Shown one piece after another: positions 53,446-64,000 of a DNA stretch of 64,000 nucleotides (its first letter is position 1; each line of letters opens with the position of its first letter). Source of the DNA: Campanula takesimana (taxonomy: Eukaryota > Streptophyta > Magnoliopsida > Asterales > Campanulaceae); contig JAOWBW010000044.1 in the NCBI GenBank assembly GCA_026119855.1, positions 496,001-560,000 on the forward strand, given 5' to 3'. A program made the position numbers and the translations under genes. Below the pieces are notes generated by a model, which saw only the letters and a program-made list of their open reading frames with translations, did not search any database and was not told where the DNA came from.

Positions 53446-56275
53446 TGTCACGACCCGAAAACTAGGCTCTATTTTATTAGTAATAATTAATTATTATTTA
53501 TTTATTTGCTTATTTATTTATTTATTTATTTATTTAAATTATTTATTTATTCAAATAATATTGTGTGCATTTTGTGGATTTGTGTTTTATGACTAGCATT
53601 TAATTTGTTATTTGTGCTAGTGTAGAATAGTTGGGTCTCAATTGTTAGTGGGGAGTATAAGAATTTGTGAGTAGTAGGGGAGGGGCCCTAAGTGTAACTT
53701 TTTAAAACCATCTTACTTACACTCTCCATCACCACTCTCCTCCCTCACTCCCTCATTTTCCCAGCCACTTCTCTCTCTCTTCCATAGGTGAAAGAGGTAA
53801 GTTTTCTTCTCTCCTTCTCTCTTCATTATCTTCCTCTTCCTCTTGTTATTTCTCATTTCTTAAAACATGAATCATGTTTAGATCGTCGATATGATCGTAG
53901 GAAGCCAAGAAATTTCGAGTTCCGTCACTTTTGAGAAAATTCAGGTAAGTTGCTTTTCTCCCATTTTTATGCTAAAATGTTCATATCATGTTTATATTAT
54001 GCTTGATGTGTTATATTTGAAGTTTGGTTGAGTTTGGAGTTTATTTGGAATTTATTTGGAGTTTTGGTCAAAAAATGGTGATTTTAGGAATGTTGGGTTT
54101 GAATCTTGATCTTGGTTGATGAATGGTATTATTTGAGTCTCCATTCTAGTTATAAGTTGTTTTGGGTTCATCTTTATGCTTGGAGGAAGGTTGATTATGT
54201 TTGATTTTGATTGTTATGTGAAATGGGTAAGAAAAATGGTAGAAACCCAGTTTTTGACCGGATTTCGTCCCTCCGGGCAATGAGGCGCGCGCACCATGTT
54301 TTGGGAGGCGTGCGCACCCTTTTCTGCTTCGAAAACGCAGCCTTCTGACCTAGGGAGGCGCGCGCATCACTTTTTTTGGAGGCGCGCGCACCCCTCTTTT
54401 TCCAGTTTGTCCGTTTTTCGTTCGATCTTCCGGAGGCCATAACTTTCTCATCCGGACTCCGTTCTAGGCGTGTAAACTATCGTTTCGAAGCTCTCTTCGA
54501 GTACTACAAGATGGTATAGGTTGTTCAGTTAAGTTATAAGTTTTATACTTCGGGATTTTATTGGGTGTTTGAGGTTAAGAGGAGTTGTATCGATCCATTG
54601 TGAACAAATTTTGTAAATCCAATTGAGTGACTTTATTGAGTTGTTATGATCATCTTTGTGATATAAGTGAGGACTTCATACTTTGAGACCCTTTAATTGA
54701 AAGTTACTTTACTGATCGGATTGAATTTAGAATAAGACTTGGTCTAGGTTTTAGGTGATATCCTATAGTACCTAGAGGGTTGTTTTGGAACACTAAAGTA
54801 TAGGGTTTAGCCCGGTCGTGATCATGTTCTAATAAGGGTAACCTTTTGGTTCGTTATGGGCGGAGGTAAAGCGTGAATTGGCGATTGGGTACTACGGTTT
54901 GATTAACCTTAAGGTGTATTCATTCTGATTTCCTACTTTGAAATTCCAGGTGTGATGAGATAGTTGAGTTCATAGTCCTAGTATATCTTTATGAGTAAAT
55001 GTTTAGGGTCATTTTGGTAATAGTCATTGTGCCATTTGTGAGCGACCGTTTGGGTTGTGCTCTTTATGATTTACTTGTGGGTATCATATTTAGGATGTAT
55101 TTTATACGTGCCTTGTCTTGGAATCACCTTGTTTTAATGATCAATGTTGTTGTGCTCTTTATGAGAAATTCCGTTTATCGTTGTTGTGCTCTTCATGAGA
55201 AACTCTTGTTATCGTTGTTGTTAAACTCTTCATGAGTACCCGTTGCATCTTTATGGTGATTATTTGGTATGGTTCCCTACTTTGGAATCCTTAGTTGTTT
55301 ACCGTGCTAGTATTTTATTTCTTAGCATGATTGAAAGTCCAGCTGGTTAAATTGTGTATCGAGTCAGGCAATGGATAATGCTATAATGGCACGAGCCAAG
55401 TCCAGTATAGCATCGCCCATTGGTCCTTCTGTCCTCATCCAGATTGGCCTTGGTTGGGATGAGCTAGATCCGTTGTGGGTATTCTAGCTAATCGTTTTGG
55501 AGCATGACTTTGTGGCATGGCTCCCGCCCCTTGTGGCACTTTACATTGTTATTGGTTCCGGTACCGGGTTTCTCTTCAGCTTTTATGCTACTATGAAGAT
55601 GGATTGTTTGATTGATGGGTTGATTGGTCGCTTCTGACCGGGGATTCCTCTTCAGCTTTCATGCTATTATGAAGATGATGAATGGTTGGTTATTGAAGCT
55701 GCGCAGCGACCTTTATTTGGTTCTTTCAGTTGGGAAACCTTGGCTAATATCCTTTGTTATGTGTTTACTTTCCGCTGCTATCTGTTGACTGTTAATTGTT
55801 ACATGCTATGTGATATTTATCATTGTTTATTGCTTACTGCATTATAGCATGTCATGTAGTTGCATTAGTAACTTACTGAGATTTTATCTCACCCCGTTTA
55901 TTTCCATCTTTGTTTTTCCTTAACCCCCCCCCCAGGAGGAAAAGGATTAGGATTCGCGGATCGAGGAGGACGTCGAGAGGATTGAGATTATGGGGCAGGT
56001 TGTTATGGATCGGTTTACATTATTTAAATGTATAACCTTTTGGGGATAGTTTTACCATTATTGACGTCATTAAGAATTGTATATTTTATTCTTTTGGGTA
56101 TAAGCCGTGGAGCTTATGTTAGATGTACTTTGTTGATTTAAACTTGGATTTGTAAAACCTTGTGTTATCATCTTTTGGTTCAAAATGGAATTTTTAACTT
56201 CTATATTTTAGAGTTTTGGTTTTAAGTCGACGTCCAGCTCGCGAATTCCCGGCCCGCGGGTTCGGGGTCGCGATA
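53446..56275 (+). repeat. 5' LTR of element E
   Basis: About 2830 bp, starting TGTCACGACCCGAAAAC and ending GGGTCGCGATA, where TA replaces the usual CA. It holds a four-site GC cassette (54282-54390), the GAGAT-TTT-ATCTC stem-loop (55878-55890) and two similar blocks around CTTCAGCTTTCATGCTA near 55570 and 55660. Confidence 0.75.
54282..54390 (+). promoter_or_regulatory. Four-site GC cassette in LTR E
   Basis: GAGGCGCGCGCA or GAGGCGTGCGCA at 54282, 54305, 54355 and 54379, spacings 23/50/24. The spacing matches the cassettes of F and H although the word is different. Confidence 0.5.
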
Positions 56276-56277
56276 GT

Positions 56278-56289
56278 TGGTATCAGAGC
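56278..56289 (+). other. Primer binding site of element E (initiator Met tRNA)
   Basis: TGGTATCAGAGC two bases inside the LTR end. It fixes element E as plus-strand and 53446-56275 as its 5' LTR. Confidence 0.9.
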
Positions 56290-56394
56290 TATGGTTTGGC
56301 TCTAAGTAGAAGTCTAGGTGGACTAGTATGACCTAGGAGGGTAGTGTGTTCGGAGTGAGTAACAATTGTTGTTTTATGCAGGTACTTGTTTGAA

Positions 56395-57441
56395 ATGTCT
56401 TGAAGGAGAAGTGGTGAAAGTAATACCGGTAATTCAAATCAGAATGAAACAAGGGATGAAGCCCGTGCAATGTTTCAGGGCATATTTGAGGCGGCCATGA
56501 AGGCCATACATGATCAAGGTCCGAGGGTAGAACAAGCACCACCACCCCGCTACGGATTGGAACAATTTCTGAAATTGAAACCGGTTGAGTTCAATGGGGA
56601 ACCCGATGTAAGGAAGGCCGAGCTATGGATTGAGTCGATGGAGAAAATTTATGATGTCTTTGGTTGCACCGATAAAGACAAGGTCCGGTTTGCGGCTTAT
56701 AAACTTGTGGGTGCCGCCGAGCATTGGTGGAATGGTGTTAAAGCGAGTTGGGATGATACTCACACAGTGTATGCATGGGAATTGTTTGTGCGAAAGTTCA
56801 AGGAGCATTTCATTCCGGTAGTGGATCAAAACCGAAAGGAGATCGAGCTGCTTAACCTGGAGCAAGGTTTGTTGTCTATAGCTCAGTACTCGGCTAAGTT
56901 CACAGAATTAGCCCGGTATTGTGACTATCTTGTGAGGACCGAAGAACAGAAGGCTTTGAGATTCATCCGGGGTTTGAAGACATCCATCCGTACTCAGCTT
57001 ATAGCCCAGAGGATTGTGACATTTCAGGATGCGGTAGACCGGGCATACTTGATCGAGCAAGATATCGGGGAGCATAAGAGGAAGACCGAGGTTGCAAATG
57101 CGGGTAAACAAGTAAGCCATGCTAAATCTCAACCACATCACCGTTCAGATAACCGAGGTAATTTGGGAGCACCATCTCAGTTTAAGGGACAAACCGCGCT
57201 AAGGAATCCGGGTACTACTTCGGGGAAACAAGGGAAACAAGGTAGGTGGCTTTGCACTTACTGTCAGAGGGAAGGACATTTGGAGGATAAGTGTTGGAAG
57301 AAACAAGGAAAATGTATCAATTGTGGTCAACTGGGTCACTTCATAAAAGACTATCCGAGGTTTAAGGTTCAATCATCAGGAACAGGAACCAGTACTTCAC
57401 CGGGTCAGAAGAGAGATGCTTCGGGGAACCCTAAGGTATAG
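56395..57441 (+). pseudogene. gag of element E
   Basis: The likely original start is ATG 56395, but its third codon is TGA (56401-56403); the open frame from ATG 56470 gives 323 residues. The Retrotrans_gag core is at about residues 75-175 (AEHWWNGVKASW, IAQYSAKFTELARYC). Two zinc knuckles follow: CTYCQREGHLEDKC at 262-275 and CINCGQLGHFIKDY at 282-295, where the last Cys is replaced by Tyr. The frame ends in TAG (57439-57441), and the same frame stays gag/pol-like for about a dozen codons after it. No protease or RT follows. The family is chromovirus-type Tekay-like, judged from gag and LTR. Confidence 0.8.
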
Positions 57442-58442
57442 GGCAGAGTAATTGCGACCAATCAGCACTCACCAGGTAACGGATAAATTTCAGAAGGTAT
57501 TATTTTGCGTCGTGAGAGCGAGCGCGTGCATTTTAGGATCATCGCATTTATGTGTTTCTGTGCATTAGTTGCATTTATTTCTTCTGAGTCTTTGGCTTAT
57601 GTGTTGTAGGTGTCTACTCCTATGGAGGAGTTTAGGGTATCTGATGAAGTCTTATGTGCTTATGATGTGCTTAAGTATGGTTATGTCTCACCTGCTAATT
57701 AGCCATGTTGCTATTACAAGATTTTGATGTTACTATTGCTTTAGTCTATTGTTGTAGAGGGATTGTTATATTATCCATTCCTAATTTCTTAAAACTGTTT
57801 GAGACCGTTCCCTGGGTAGAGTTATACCTATCTTTTCTTAATTGAAATCCGAGTATTTAGTTTCGGTCGATTTGTTGGGTGTATTTATCATTCGTAAGAT
57901 TTTTATTTGCTTCCGATTAGTACCTAGTGTTTGAGGAGAAGCTTGGAGTTAAATTGCATTGTTGTGGTACAAGGTTGTAGTACTGATAATTAGAGCAATA
58001 TCTATATTGTAACGGTTGAGTTGTAAAAGTTGAGGATTCAACCGAGGATTTCTTGTTAAGAGATTTTGTTTACTTTTAGTACATCTCTGTGAGTACATCG
58101 GGATTGATTAGTATGGAGGGATGCGTGAATTGTTATGGGTAATGAGTGTATGGTGGAATTTATAATCGATAATGGTGGTAAGCGTGTTAAGTTAGAAAGG
58201 ACTAATAAGTACATTTTGGGAGAATAACAATTTCTCGATCTATGTTAAAGGCATCTCGAATTTTGATTAGATAGTGGTTCTATGGTCCTAAATCTCTTCT
58301 TGGTGGCGTTTCCCGAATTGGATCAAGGGTATGTGAAGGAAGTTGATTATCAATACTTGGGCATAACTAAGGAATATCATGATTTGGTATTGGGTCAGTT
58401 GGAACGTTGCTAGCTAATTGGTTTATTATGATGGTAGTACTA
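57442..58442 (+). other. Internal remainder of E, no recognisable pol
   Basis: One kilobase after gag without a convincing frame. ATTTTGATTAGATAGTGGTT near 58258 might be a decayed protease region, but this is weak. Element H inserted at 58442. Confidence 0.4.
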
Positions 58443-59935
58443 TGTTAGGTTTCGATCAAACATGCGTAGCGGAATTTAGCATTTAAAATTTTGAAACCCA
58501 AAGCCATGGATCCGTTCATACGATTAAATCAAATACAACATAAGAATAAAGGAATAAACTAACCCTTGATGGCTATCAAATTCTCTTGGTCTTTGGTGGA
58601 GGTTTGAAGACTTGATCACGATCACAAAGCTTGAACACGAACTTTGAAGATGATGACTTTCACCCTCTAGCGGTATCCACACTTCGAACGAATATCAAAG
58701 TAGCTTCTTTGATCTTGGTTGCTAGACCAAATTGTGAAACACTTTTTCACAATCAAAAGAACTATATGGAATTTATTTTGTGTATTATTTTGTTCCTCAA
58801 CCAAGAATGTCTTGGAACAAAATAAACCCTCTCTCAAACTCTTTGAGACTCACAAAATCATTAGCCTTGAGTGCTGGCCGAATTTGGTCTTTTATACACA
58901 AGCATGACCTATTCCAAATAGGAAACTTATGTCAAAATCCGTCCAAAATTCGTTTCCTAATCAAATTAGGAATCTGCCACCCGACAGCACTGTGCGGCCG
59001 CCCAAAATCACCTGTGCGGTCGCACAACTATCTGAAACAAAACTGGTACATTTCTGAGATAATTGTGCGGCCGCCCAGTCCATTATGTGCGGTCGCCCAC
59101 TTCCCAGAAAGTCCAGAATTTCCAAAATTCCAATATAGTCCCTTTTAAAGATTCGTTCTATTGTGTGTGACCCTCTAGGATTATACTAAGTTGGCAATGG
59201 ACTCAAACATGATCCCATAAGATATGATTAGGTTCTAGCAAACCGTCATACCTACCCAAATAGTATAACTAGATACAAGTTCGCATTCCTTTAGAATACG
59301 TCACAATCCCTTTGTCCACGATGTCATTGAACACAAGTCATGGTCAAACAGTCAACTTGTTTTTGTTCAATACTTTCTCGATTCCGAATATGTTGATAAT
59401 CCAAATGACATTGATCCAATCAATTCATCTGAGTCCGGCCGAACATTTCATCAACATCATTCCTACGAGTGGCCCAAGCTTGACATCTCTCCGAGGAGGG
59501 ACAAATCCATTTAGCTTATTATTCTTCCCAACGGGATTCCGATTATGCCAATCATACCCTTTATAACTACTCGGTTAAAAGTAGCGTTTGAATATGTCAA
59601 ACATAATGTTCATCAAGTGGAAGACTATAATAACTTCATGTCTAGGGATTCAAATGACATAACTAATATGAGATATATGTACGACATAGACCATGACATA
59701 AATCTCATAGAGCGGGTCATGTCCAGTACCTTGTTCCAAACAAGTACCCATAAATCTAACATGATCATCCCATGATCATTTAGCCTTTATACTAGTGCTT
59801 AACAAGTACTAGGGACGGGGATTATTATAAGTAAACATGAACAACAATAATAATTAAAACATCTCTTTATTGATATGAAATAAATGATAACAATTACAAC
59901 GTTTATTAAACGTGCCTAGGGCACCACTACCAACA
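58443..59935 (-). repeat. 3' LTR of element H
   Basis: On the plus strand it starts TGTTAGG and ends CCAACA. TATAAAAG is on the minus strand at 58889-58896. Four GCGGCCGC/GCGGTCGC words lie at 58994-59096. It is related to LTR remnant G. Confidence 0.85.
58994..59096 (-). promoter_or_regulatory. Four-site CpG cassette in LTR H
   Basis: GCGGCCGC (58994), GCGGTCGC (59016), GCGGCCGC (59067) and GCGGTCGC (59089), spacings 22/51/22. Read on the sense (minus) strand it begins AAGTGGGCGACCGCAC, nearly identical to Gypsy LTR F. Confidence 0.5.
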
Positions 59936-59946
59936 ATCTCCCACTT
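59936..59946 (-). other. Polypurine tract of element H
   Basis: The minus strand reads AAGTGGGAGAT just before the TGTTGG start of the LTR. Confidence 0.75.
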
Positions 59947-59949
59947 GCC

Positions 59950-61671
59950 CTAGGCCCAATCTCCCATGTATCTAATACCCATGGACCTAACATGACCATC
60001 ATGTTTAGCTTGTGGAAGTCCCTTTGTTAGCGGGTCCGCAACATTGTCATCAGTAGGTACTCTGCATATATTTACGTCTCCCCTATCAACGATCTCTCGA
60101 ATGATATGAAAACGCCTAAGTATGTGTTTGGATTTCTGATGTGCTCTTGGTTCCTTTGCTTGAGCAATAGCACCATTATTATCGCAATAAAGGTCTATTG
60201 GATTAGCAATACTAGGAACCACTTCAAGTTCAGTTATGAACTTCTTAATCCAAACAGCTTCTTTTGCAGCATCCGATGCAGCAATATACTCAGCTTCTGT
60301 TGTAGAATCAGCGGTTGTACTTTGCTTGGAACTCTTCCAGCTTACAGCTCCACCATTTAACATAAACACAAAACCCGATTGCGATCGGCTATCATCTTTG
60401 TCAGTTTGGAAGCTTGCATCCGTGTAAGCATTTACAACGAGATCATCTTCCATTCCTCCATAGACCAAAAACGAGTCTTTTGTCCTTCTCAAGTACTTAA
60501 GAATCGCTTTTACGGCTATCCAGTGATTTTCGCCAGGGTCGGATTGGTATCTACTTGTCATGCTCAAAGCATAAGATACATCCGGTCTAGTACAAATCAT
60601 GGCATATATGATGGACCCAATTGCCGAAGCATATGGAACATCATTCATTTTCTCACGCTCATCTTTTGTCTTAGGACATTGAGTCTTGCTTAGAGAAACT
60701 CCATGTAACACGGGCAAGGTTCCTCTCTTAGAATTTTCCATACGGAATCTTCTAATGACCTTGTCAATGTATGTACTTTGGCTTAAACCAAGTAGCCTCC
60801 TTGATCTATCTCTATAGATCTTAATCCCAAGAATATATGCGGCTTCACCCATATCTTTCATTGCGAAGCACTTTCCTAACCAAGTCTTCACAGACTGAAG
60901 TGTAGGAATGTCGTTTCCAATGAGCAATATGTCATCCACATATAAAATAAGGAATAGCACTATGCTCCCACTAATCTTCTTGTATACACAAGGCTCATCT
61001 TCGTTCTTGATGAAACCAAACTCTTTGACCGATTCATCAAAACGGAGATTCCAACTCCTAGAAGCTTGCTTCAATCCATAGATGGATCTCTGCAATTTGC
61101 ATACCTTAGAATCTTGTTCAAAACCTTCTGGTTGTGTCATATACACATCCTCTTGGAGTTTTCCATTTAGGAAAGCGGTTTTGACGTCCATCTGCCATAT
61201 TTCATAGTCATGATATGCAGCAATGGCAAGCAAAATTCTTATGGACTTGATCATTGCTACGGGTGAAAAGGTCTCATCATAGTCAATACCATGAACTTGC
61301 CTATAACCCTTCGCTACAAGCCTAGCTTTGTAAGTATGCACCTTCCCATCCATGTCAGTCTTCTTCTTGAAGACCCATTTGCATCCTATGGTTTTTACAC
61401 CTTCGGGTGCATCAATCAAATTCCAAACTTGATTGTCTTGCATGGATTGCAATTCGGATTCCATGGCTCCAAGCCACTTGTCCGAATCAGGAGAAGACAT
61501 CGCCTCTTGGTAGGTTGACGGTTCATCATTCTCAATGATTTCTACCTCATTACTATCCGTTACGAGAAATCCATATCTCTCGGGCTCGGATCGTAACCTA
61601 CTAGATCTGCGAGATGCTTGTGTATTTTGAACAGGTTCCACAACTCCTTGTGGTTCTTGTTCTTGTTCCAC
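59950..61671 (-). pseudogene. RT and RNase H of element H
   Basis: An open frame of 573 codons. RT copies the RNA of the element, and RNase H removes the RNA strand. KWVFKKKTDMDG lies near residue 98, QMDVKTAFLNG near 160 and YVDD at 244-247. RNase H motifs are YTDASFQ, TTEAEYIAA and YCDNNGA, and the end is RYMGDWA. No internal stop is present and all catalytic residues are seen. It is in a different frame from integrase upstream, with the break near 61671-61720, so it is an isolated part of a broken polyprotein. The first ATG in this frame is not a natural start. Confidence 0.88.
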
Positions 61672-62264
61672 TATTGGTTCAATGTTATTTTCTGGGTCTC
61701 GAATTTTTCAAGATTTATTTTACTCCCACTGATTTCTTTGGAGAGAAACTCTTTCTCTAGAAAGACACCAGTTCGGGCAACAAACACTTTGTTGTCCTCT
61801 CGGTTGTAAAAGTAATATCCTTTAGTTTCCTTAGGATATCCCACGAAAATACATTTATCAGATTTGTGTGCAAGTTTGTCTGAGATAAGTCTTTTGACAA
61901 AAATTTCACAACCCCAAATCTTCATGAAAGATAGACAAGGCTTCTTTCCGCTCCACATCTCATATGGAGTCTTTTGAACCGATTTAGTTGGAACACGATT
62001 TAGTGTGAAAGCAGCGGTTTCTAGAGCGTAACCCTAAAAAGATATTGGAAGATCAATTTGACTCATCATTGATCGAACCATGTCTAACAAAGTCCGATTC
62101 CTCCTCTCGGACACACCATTCCATTGTGGTGTTCCGGGTGGAGTCAATTGTGAAACTATTCCACAATTCTTTAGATGATCATCAAATTCTTGACTTAAGT
62201 ATTCACCACCACGATCTGATCGAAGTGCTTTAATGCTTTTGCCAAGTTGTTTTTCTACTTCATT
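61671..62264 (-). pseudogene. Integrase C-terminal part of element H
   Basis: Same frame as the gag-protease segment, continuing after a TAA at 62265-62267. SDRGGEY (second catalytic Asp, near 62220) and GVSERRN (catalytic Glu, near 62110) are visible. A second stop, TAG, lies near 62036. The open stretch 61958-61671 holds MWSGKKPCLSFMKIWGC and the IFVGYPKETKGYYFYN motif of the integrase C-terminus. It ends at a stop just before the RT frame. Confidence 0.78.
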
Positions 62265-63668
62265 TTAAAATATTCTAAATATCTCAAATGCTTCACTCTT
62301 ATGTTTCATTAGGTAAACATACCCAAATCTACTATAATCATCAGTGAAGGTTATGAAGTATTGAAATCCTCCCCTAGCATTGCTACTTAATGGTCCGCAT
62401 ACATCGGAATGTATCAACCCCAATAAGTCGCTTGCCCTTTCACCCAACTTGGTAAAAGGTGTCTTAGTCATTTTTCCAAGAAGACATGACTCACAAGTAT
62501 CATATGACTCTAAGTCACATGAACCCAAAAGTCCGTCCCCATGGAGTTTTGAGATACGCTTCTCATTAATATGACCAAGACGGCAATGCCACAAATAAGT
62601 ATGATTTACATCATTAGGTTTAGATTTCTTATTTACATGATAGACATTATTTTCATTCTTGACATCCAAGATATAAAGGCCATTAAATGAATTAGCAATA
62701 CCATAAAGCACATCATTTAAATAAATAGAAAATTTCTTATTCTCAATAAGAAACTTAAAACCTTCATTATCCAAACAAGAAATTGAAATAATATTTCTGC
62801 TTAAATCCGGAACATAATAACAATTGTTCAAAACAAGAATTAATCCGGAAGGTAAAGTGACTTCATAAGTCCCTACGGCTAATGCAGCAACTCTTGCTCC
62901 ATTTCCCACACGTAGATCTACTTCACCTTCTTTAAGCAGTCTCCTATTCTTTAGTCCCTGCACATTTAGACAAATGTGAGAACCACATCCGGTATCCAAT
63001 ACCCAAGAATCAGTGGTAGAAAGGAGAATATCTATCATATAGATACCTGAAGTCGACGCAGCCTTGCTGCTCTTCTTCTTCTTTTGCTCTTCCAAGAAAG
63101 CCTTGCAATTACGTTTCCAATGACCAATTTCTTGACAATGGAAACAAATTGCATCCTTTTGTGTATCGGGTTTTGCCTCAGAAGCCTTGGCAACCTTTGC
63201 CTTGCTTATCTTGGGTTTGACAACTTTTGCCTTACCCTTGCCTTTGGCACCAGGCTTCTTCCCATCATGAACCAAGAGCACGGGAGAACCTTTCTCCACA
63301 ATTTTCATCTCTACAGTTTTGAGCATCCCATGCAACTCAGAGAGATTCTTATCCATTCCATGCATGTTATAATTCATTACAAACTGATTATAACTTTTAG
63401 GCAATGAATTAAGAATGAGATCCGTGGCTAGCTCCAATGGGATTGGATAGCCAAGTTTCTCAAGGTGCTCTACATAACCTTTCATTTTAAGAAAGTGAGG
63501 ATTCACTTGTTGCCCTTCATTCATTTTACAAGTAGTGAATGCAACAATGGTCTTGTACCTCTCTTGCCTAGCTTGCTCTTGAAACATGGTTCTCAACTCC
63601 ACGCCTATCTCATAGGCTTCCAAATGTTCCAAACTTTGTTGGAGTTTTGAACACATAGCAGCAAGCAT
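62265..63668 (-). pseudogene. gag C-terminus, protease and integrase N-terminus of element H
   Basis: 467 open codons. The gag core (UBN2-like, FQEQARQERYKT, LATDLILNSLPKSY) is followed by a Lys-rich linker and the CCHC knuckle CFHCQEIGHWKRNC near residue 175. The protease motif is WVLDTGCGSH (near 224). The integrase zinc region HCRLGH ... CESCLLG lies near 365-400, and the first catalytic Asp is in LIHSDVCGPL. The frame ends at TAA 62265-62267 within integrase. The first ATG (63668) lies within gag, since the true start is in the next segment, in another frame. Confidence 0.85.
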
Positions 63669-63721
63669 GAGACAACTTACATCTCTAGAATCATTACGAT
63701 GTTTCTTGTAATTGTCTCTTT

Positions 63722-63904
63722 CTACCTAGGGGCAGTAGGCGGTGGTTCAGCAGGGAGAGGCCCATCGAGAATGTACAACTTATCTTCTTGCCTAAGAACA
63801 ATTCTTATGCTACGGATCCAATCCATAAAGTTGGTACCATTCTCTTCGAGCTTATCCTTCTCAAGGATCGATCGCAACGACATTGATTGAGTGTTATTAG
63901 TCAT
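63722..63904 (-). pseudogene. gag N-terminus of element H
   Basis: ATG 63904 gives MTNNTQSMSLRSILEKDKL and an FMDWIRSIRIVLRQEDKLY motif, the typical Angela-type gag start. It ends at TAG 63722-63724, and homology resumes in another frame at about 63680. A deletion or shift of some tens of bases lies between. The leader to the right (63905-64000) is A/T-rich and non-coding. Confidence 0.8.
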
Positions 63905-64000
63905 TATCTACAAATATGCAAAAATTTCCAAAATTTTATAAGTACCGATTTTCATTAAAGAGATAAATAGTGTATTTTTCAAAATACTCCCACTAAATTA

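Larger units (their letters stand above)
53446..58442 (+). mobile_element. Element E: Tekay-like Gypsy element, 5' part
   Basis: A 5' LTR (53446-56275), an initiator-Met primer site and gag (56395-57441), then 1 kb without recognisable pol, cut by Copia element H at 58442. The TGTCACGACCCG start and the paired GGGTCGCGATA end resemble Tekay/Del LTRs. The 3' half may lie beyond H, outside the window. Region 57442-58442 has no open frame above 65 codons, apart from weak coding-like traces near 58265-58410. Confidence 0.75.
58443..64000 (-). mobile_element. Element H: Angela-type Copia element (5' end outside)
   Basis: The 3' LTR (58443-59935), RT-RNase H, integrase, protease and gag follow in minus-strand order. 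The 5' LTR and primer site lie beyond 64000. RT sequence (YVDDILLIGND, KDMGEAAYILGIKIYRD) and gag (MSLRSILEKDKL) are typical of the Tork/Angela group. Frameshifts between gag segments and between integrase and RT, plus two nonsense codons, make it non-functional. It inserted into element E. The last 95 bases hold an A/T-rich leader. Confidence 0.85.

Noticed and set aside
54195..54440. Basic minus-strand frame in LTR E
   Set aside because: It arises from the GC cassette (Arg/Ala codons from GCGCGC) and has no conserved counterpart in LTR F.
56278..56289. tRNA-like TGGTATCAGAGC (also 14338-14349 on the minus strand)
   Set aside because: Only the primer-complementary part is present, directly inside an LTR. 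It is a primer binding site and not a tRNA gene.
57600..58442. Possible protease remnant in element E
   Set aside because: Only a short DSG-like trace in one frame; too weak to annotate as coding.

Overview
This window is intergenic nuclear DNA from a plant, most likely a eudicot. It is made almost entirely of nested LTR retrotransposons. I recognise no host gene, rRNA or tRNA gene. The plant origin rests on a Sirevirus-type Copia element, Tat-lineage Gypsy elements with a second RNase H and a plant-mobile-domain gene, a Tekay-like Gypsy LTR with gag, and a Stowaway MITE. The species cannot be told from the sequence.

Layout, left to right (letters are my labels). A (1-2629 and 15954-20517, +) is a gag-only Tat-type element, split by S. 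S (2630-15948, -) is a complete Sirevirus Copia element with GGTCT target duplications, about 99% similar LTRs, broken gag, a long pol frame and a spliced accessory gene. D (20518-24172 and 40577-41760, +) is the 3' end of a Tat element, rich in tandem repeats, with a truncated LTR followed by a second LTR that B has split. B (24173-40571, -) is a complete 16.4-kb Tat element with GTGAG target duplications, broken gag-pro-pol and an antisense plant-mobile-domain gene with its own TATA box. C (41773-49534, -) is a gag-only Tat element with a truncated 5' LTR, a MITE and a satellite-like array. G (49535-51640, -) is an old Copia LTR plus RNase H remnant. F (51641-53445, +) is a truncated Gypsy LTR. 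E (53446-58442, +) is a Tekay-like 5' LTR with gag. H (58443 to the window end, -) is an Angela-type Copia element whose 5' end lies outside.

Coding capacity is decayed. B, H and S carry frameshifts and nonsense codons, and S integrase has Asn at its second catalytic position. The two accessory genes, the Sirevirus-borne spliced gene and the antisense gene of B, are comparatively well kept and look like self-contained transcription units.

Three kinds of non-coding organisation stand out. (1) The LTRs carry short CpG-rich near-palindromic words in spaced sets. A four-site cassette with spacing near 22/51/22 is shared between a Gypsy LTR (F) and a Copia LTR (H), while the related Copia LTR G has a different word at the same place. 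S is saturated with a related GACCG word. (2) A hairpin framed by CTACG/CGTAG recurs at least ten times in A, B, C and D, with inner stems that change in a compensated way. (3) The leaders of B and C share a long-range stem enclosing a hairpin whose sequence differs but whose pairing is kept.
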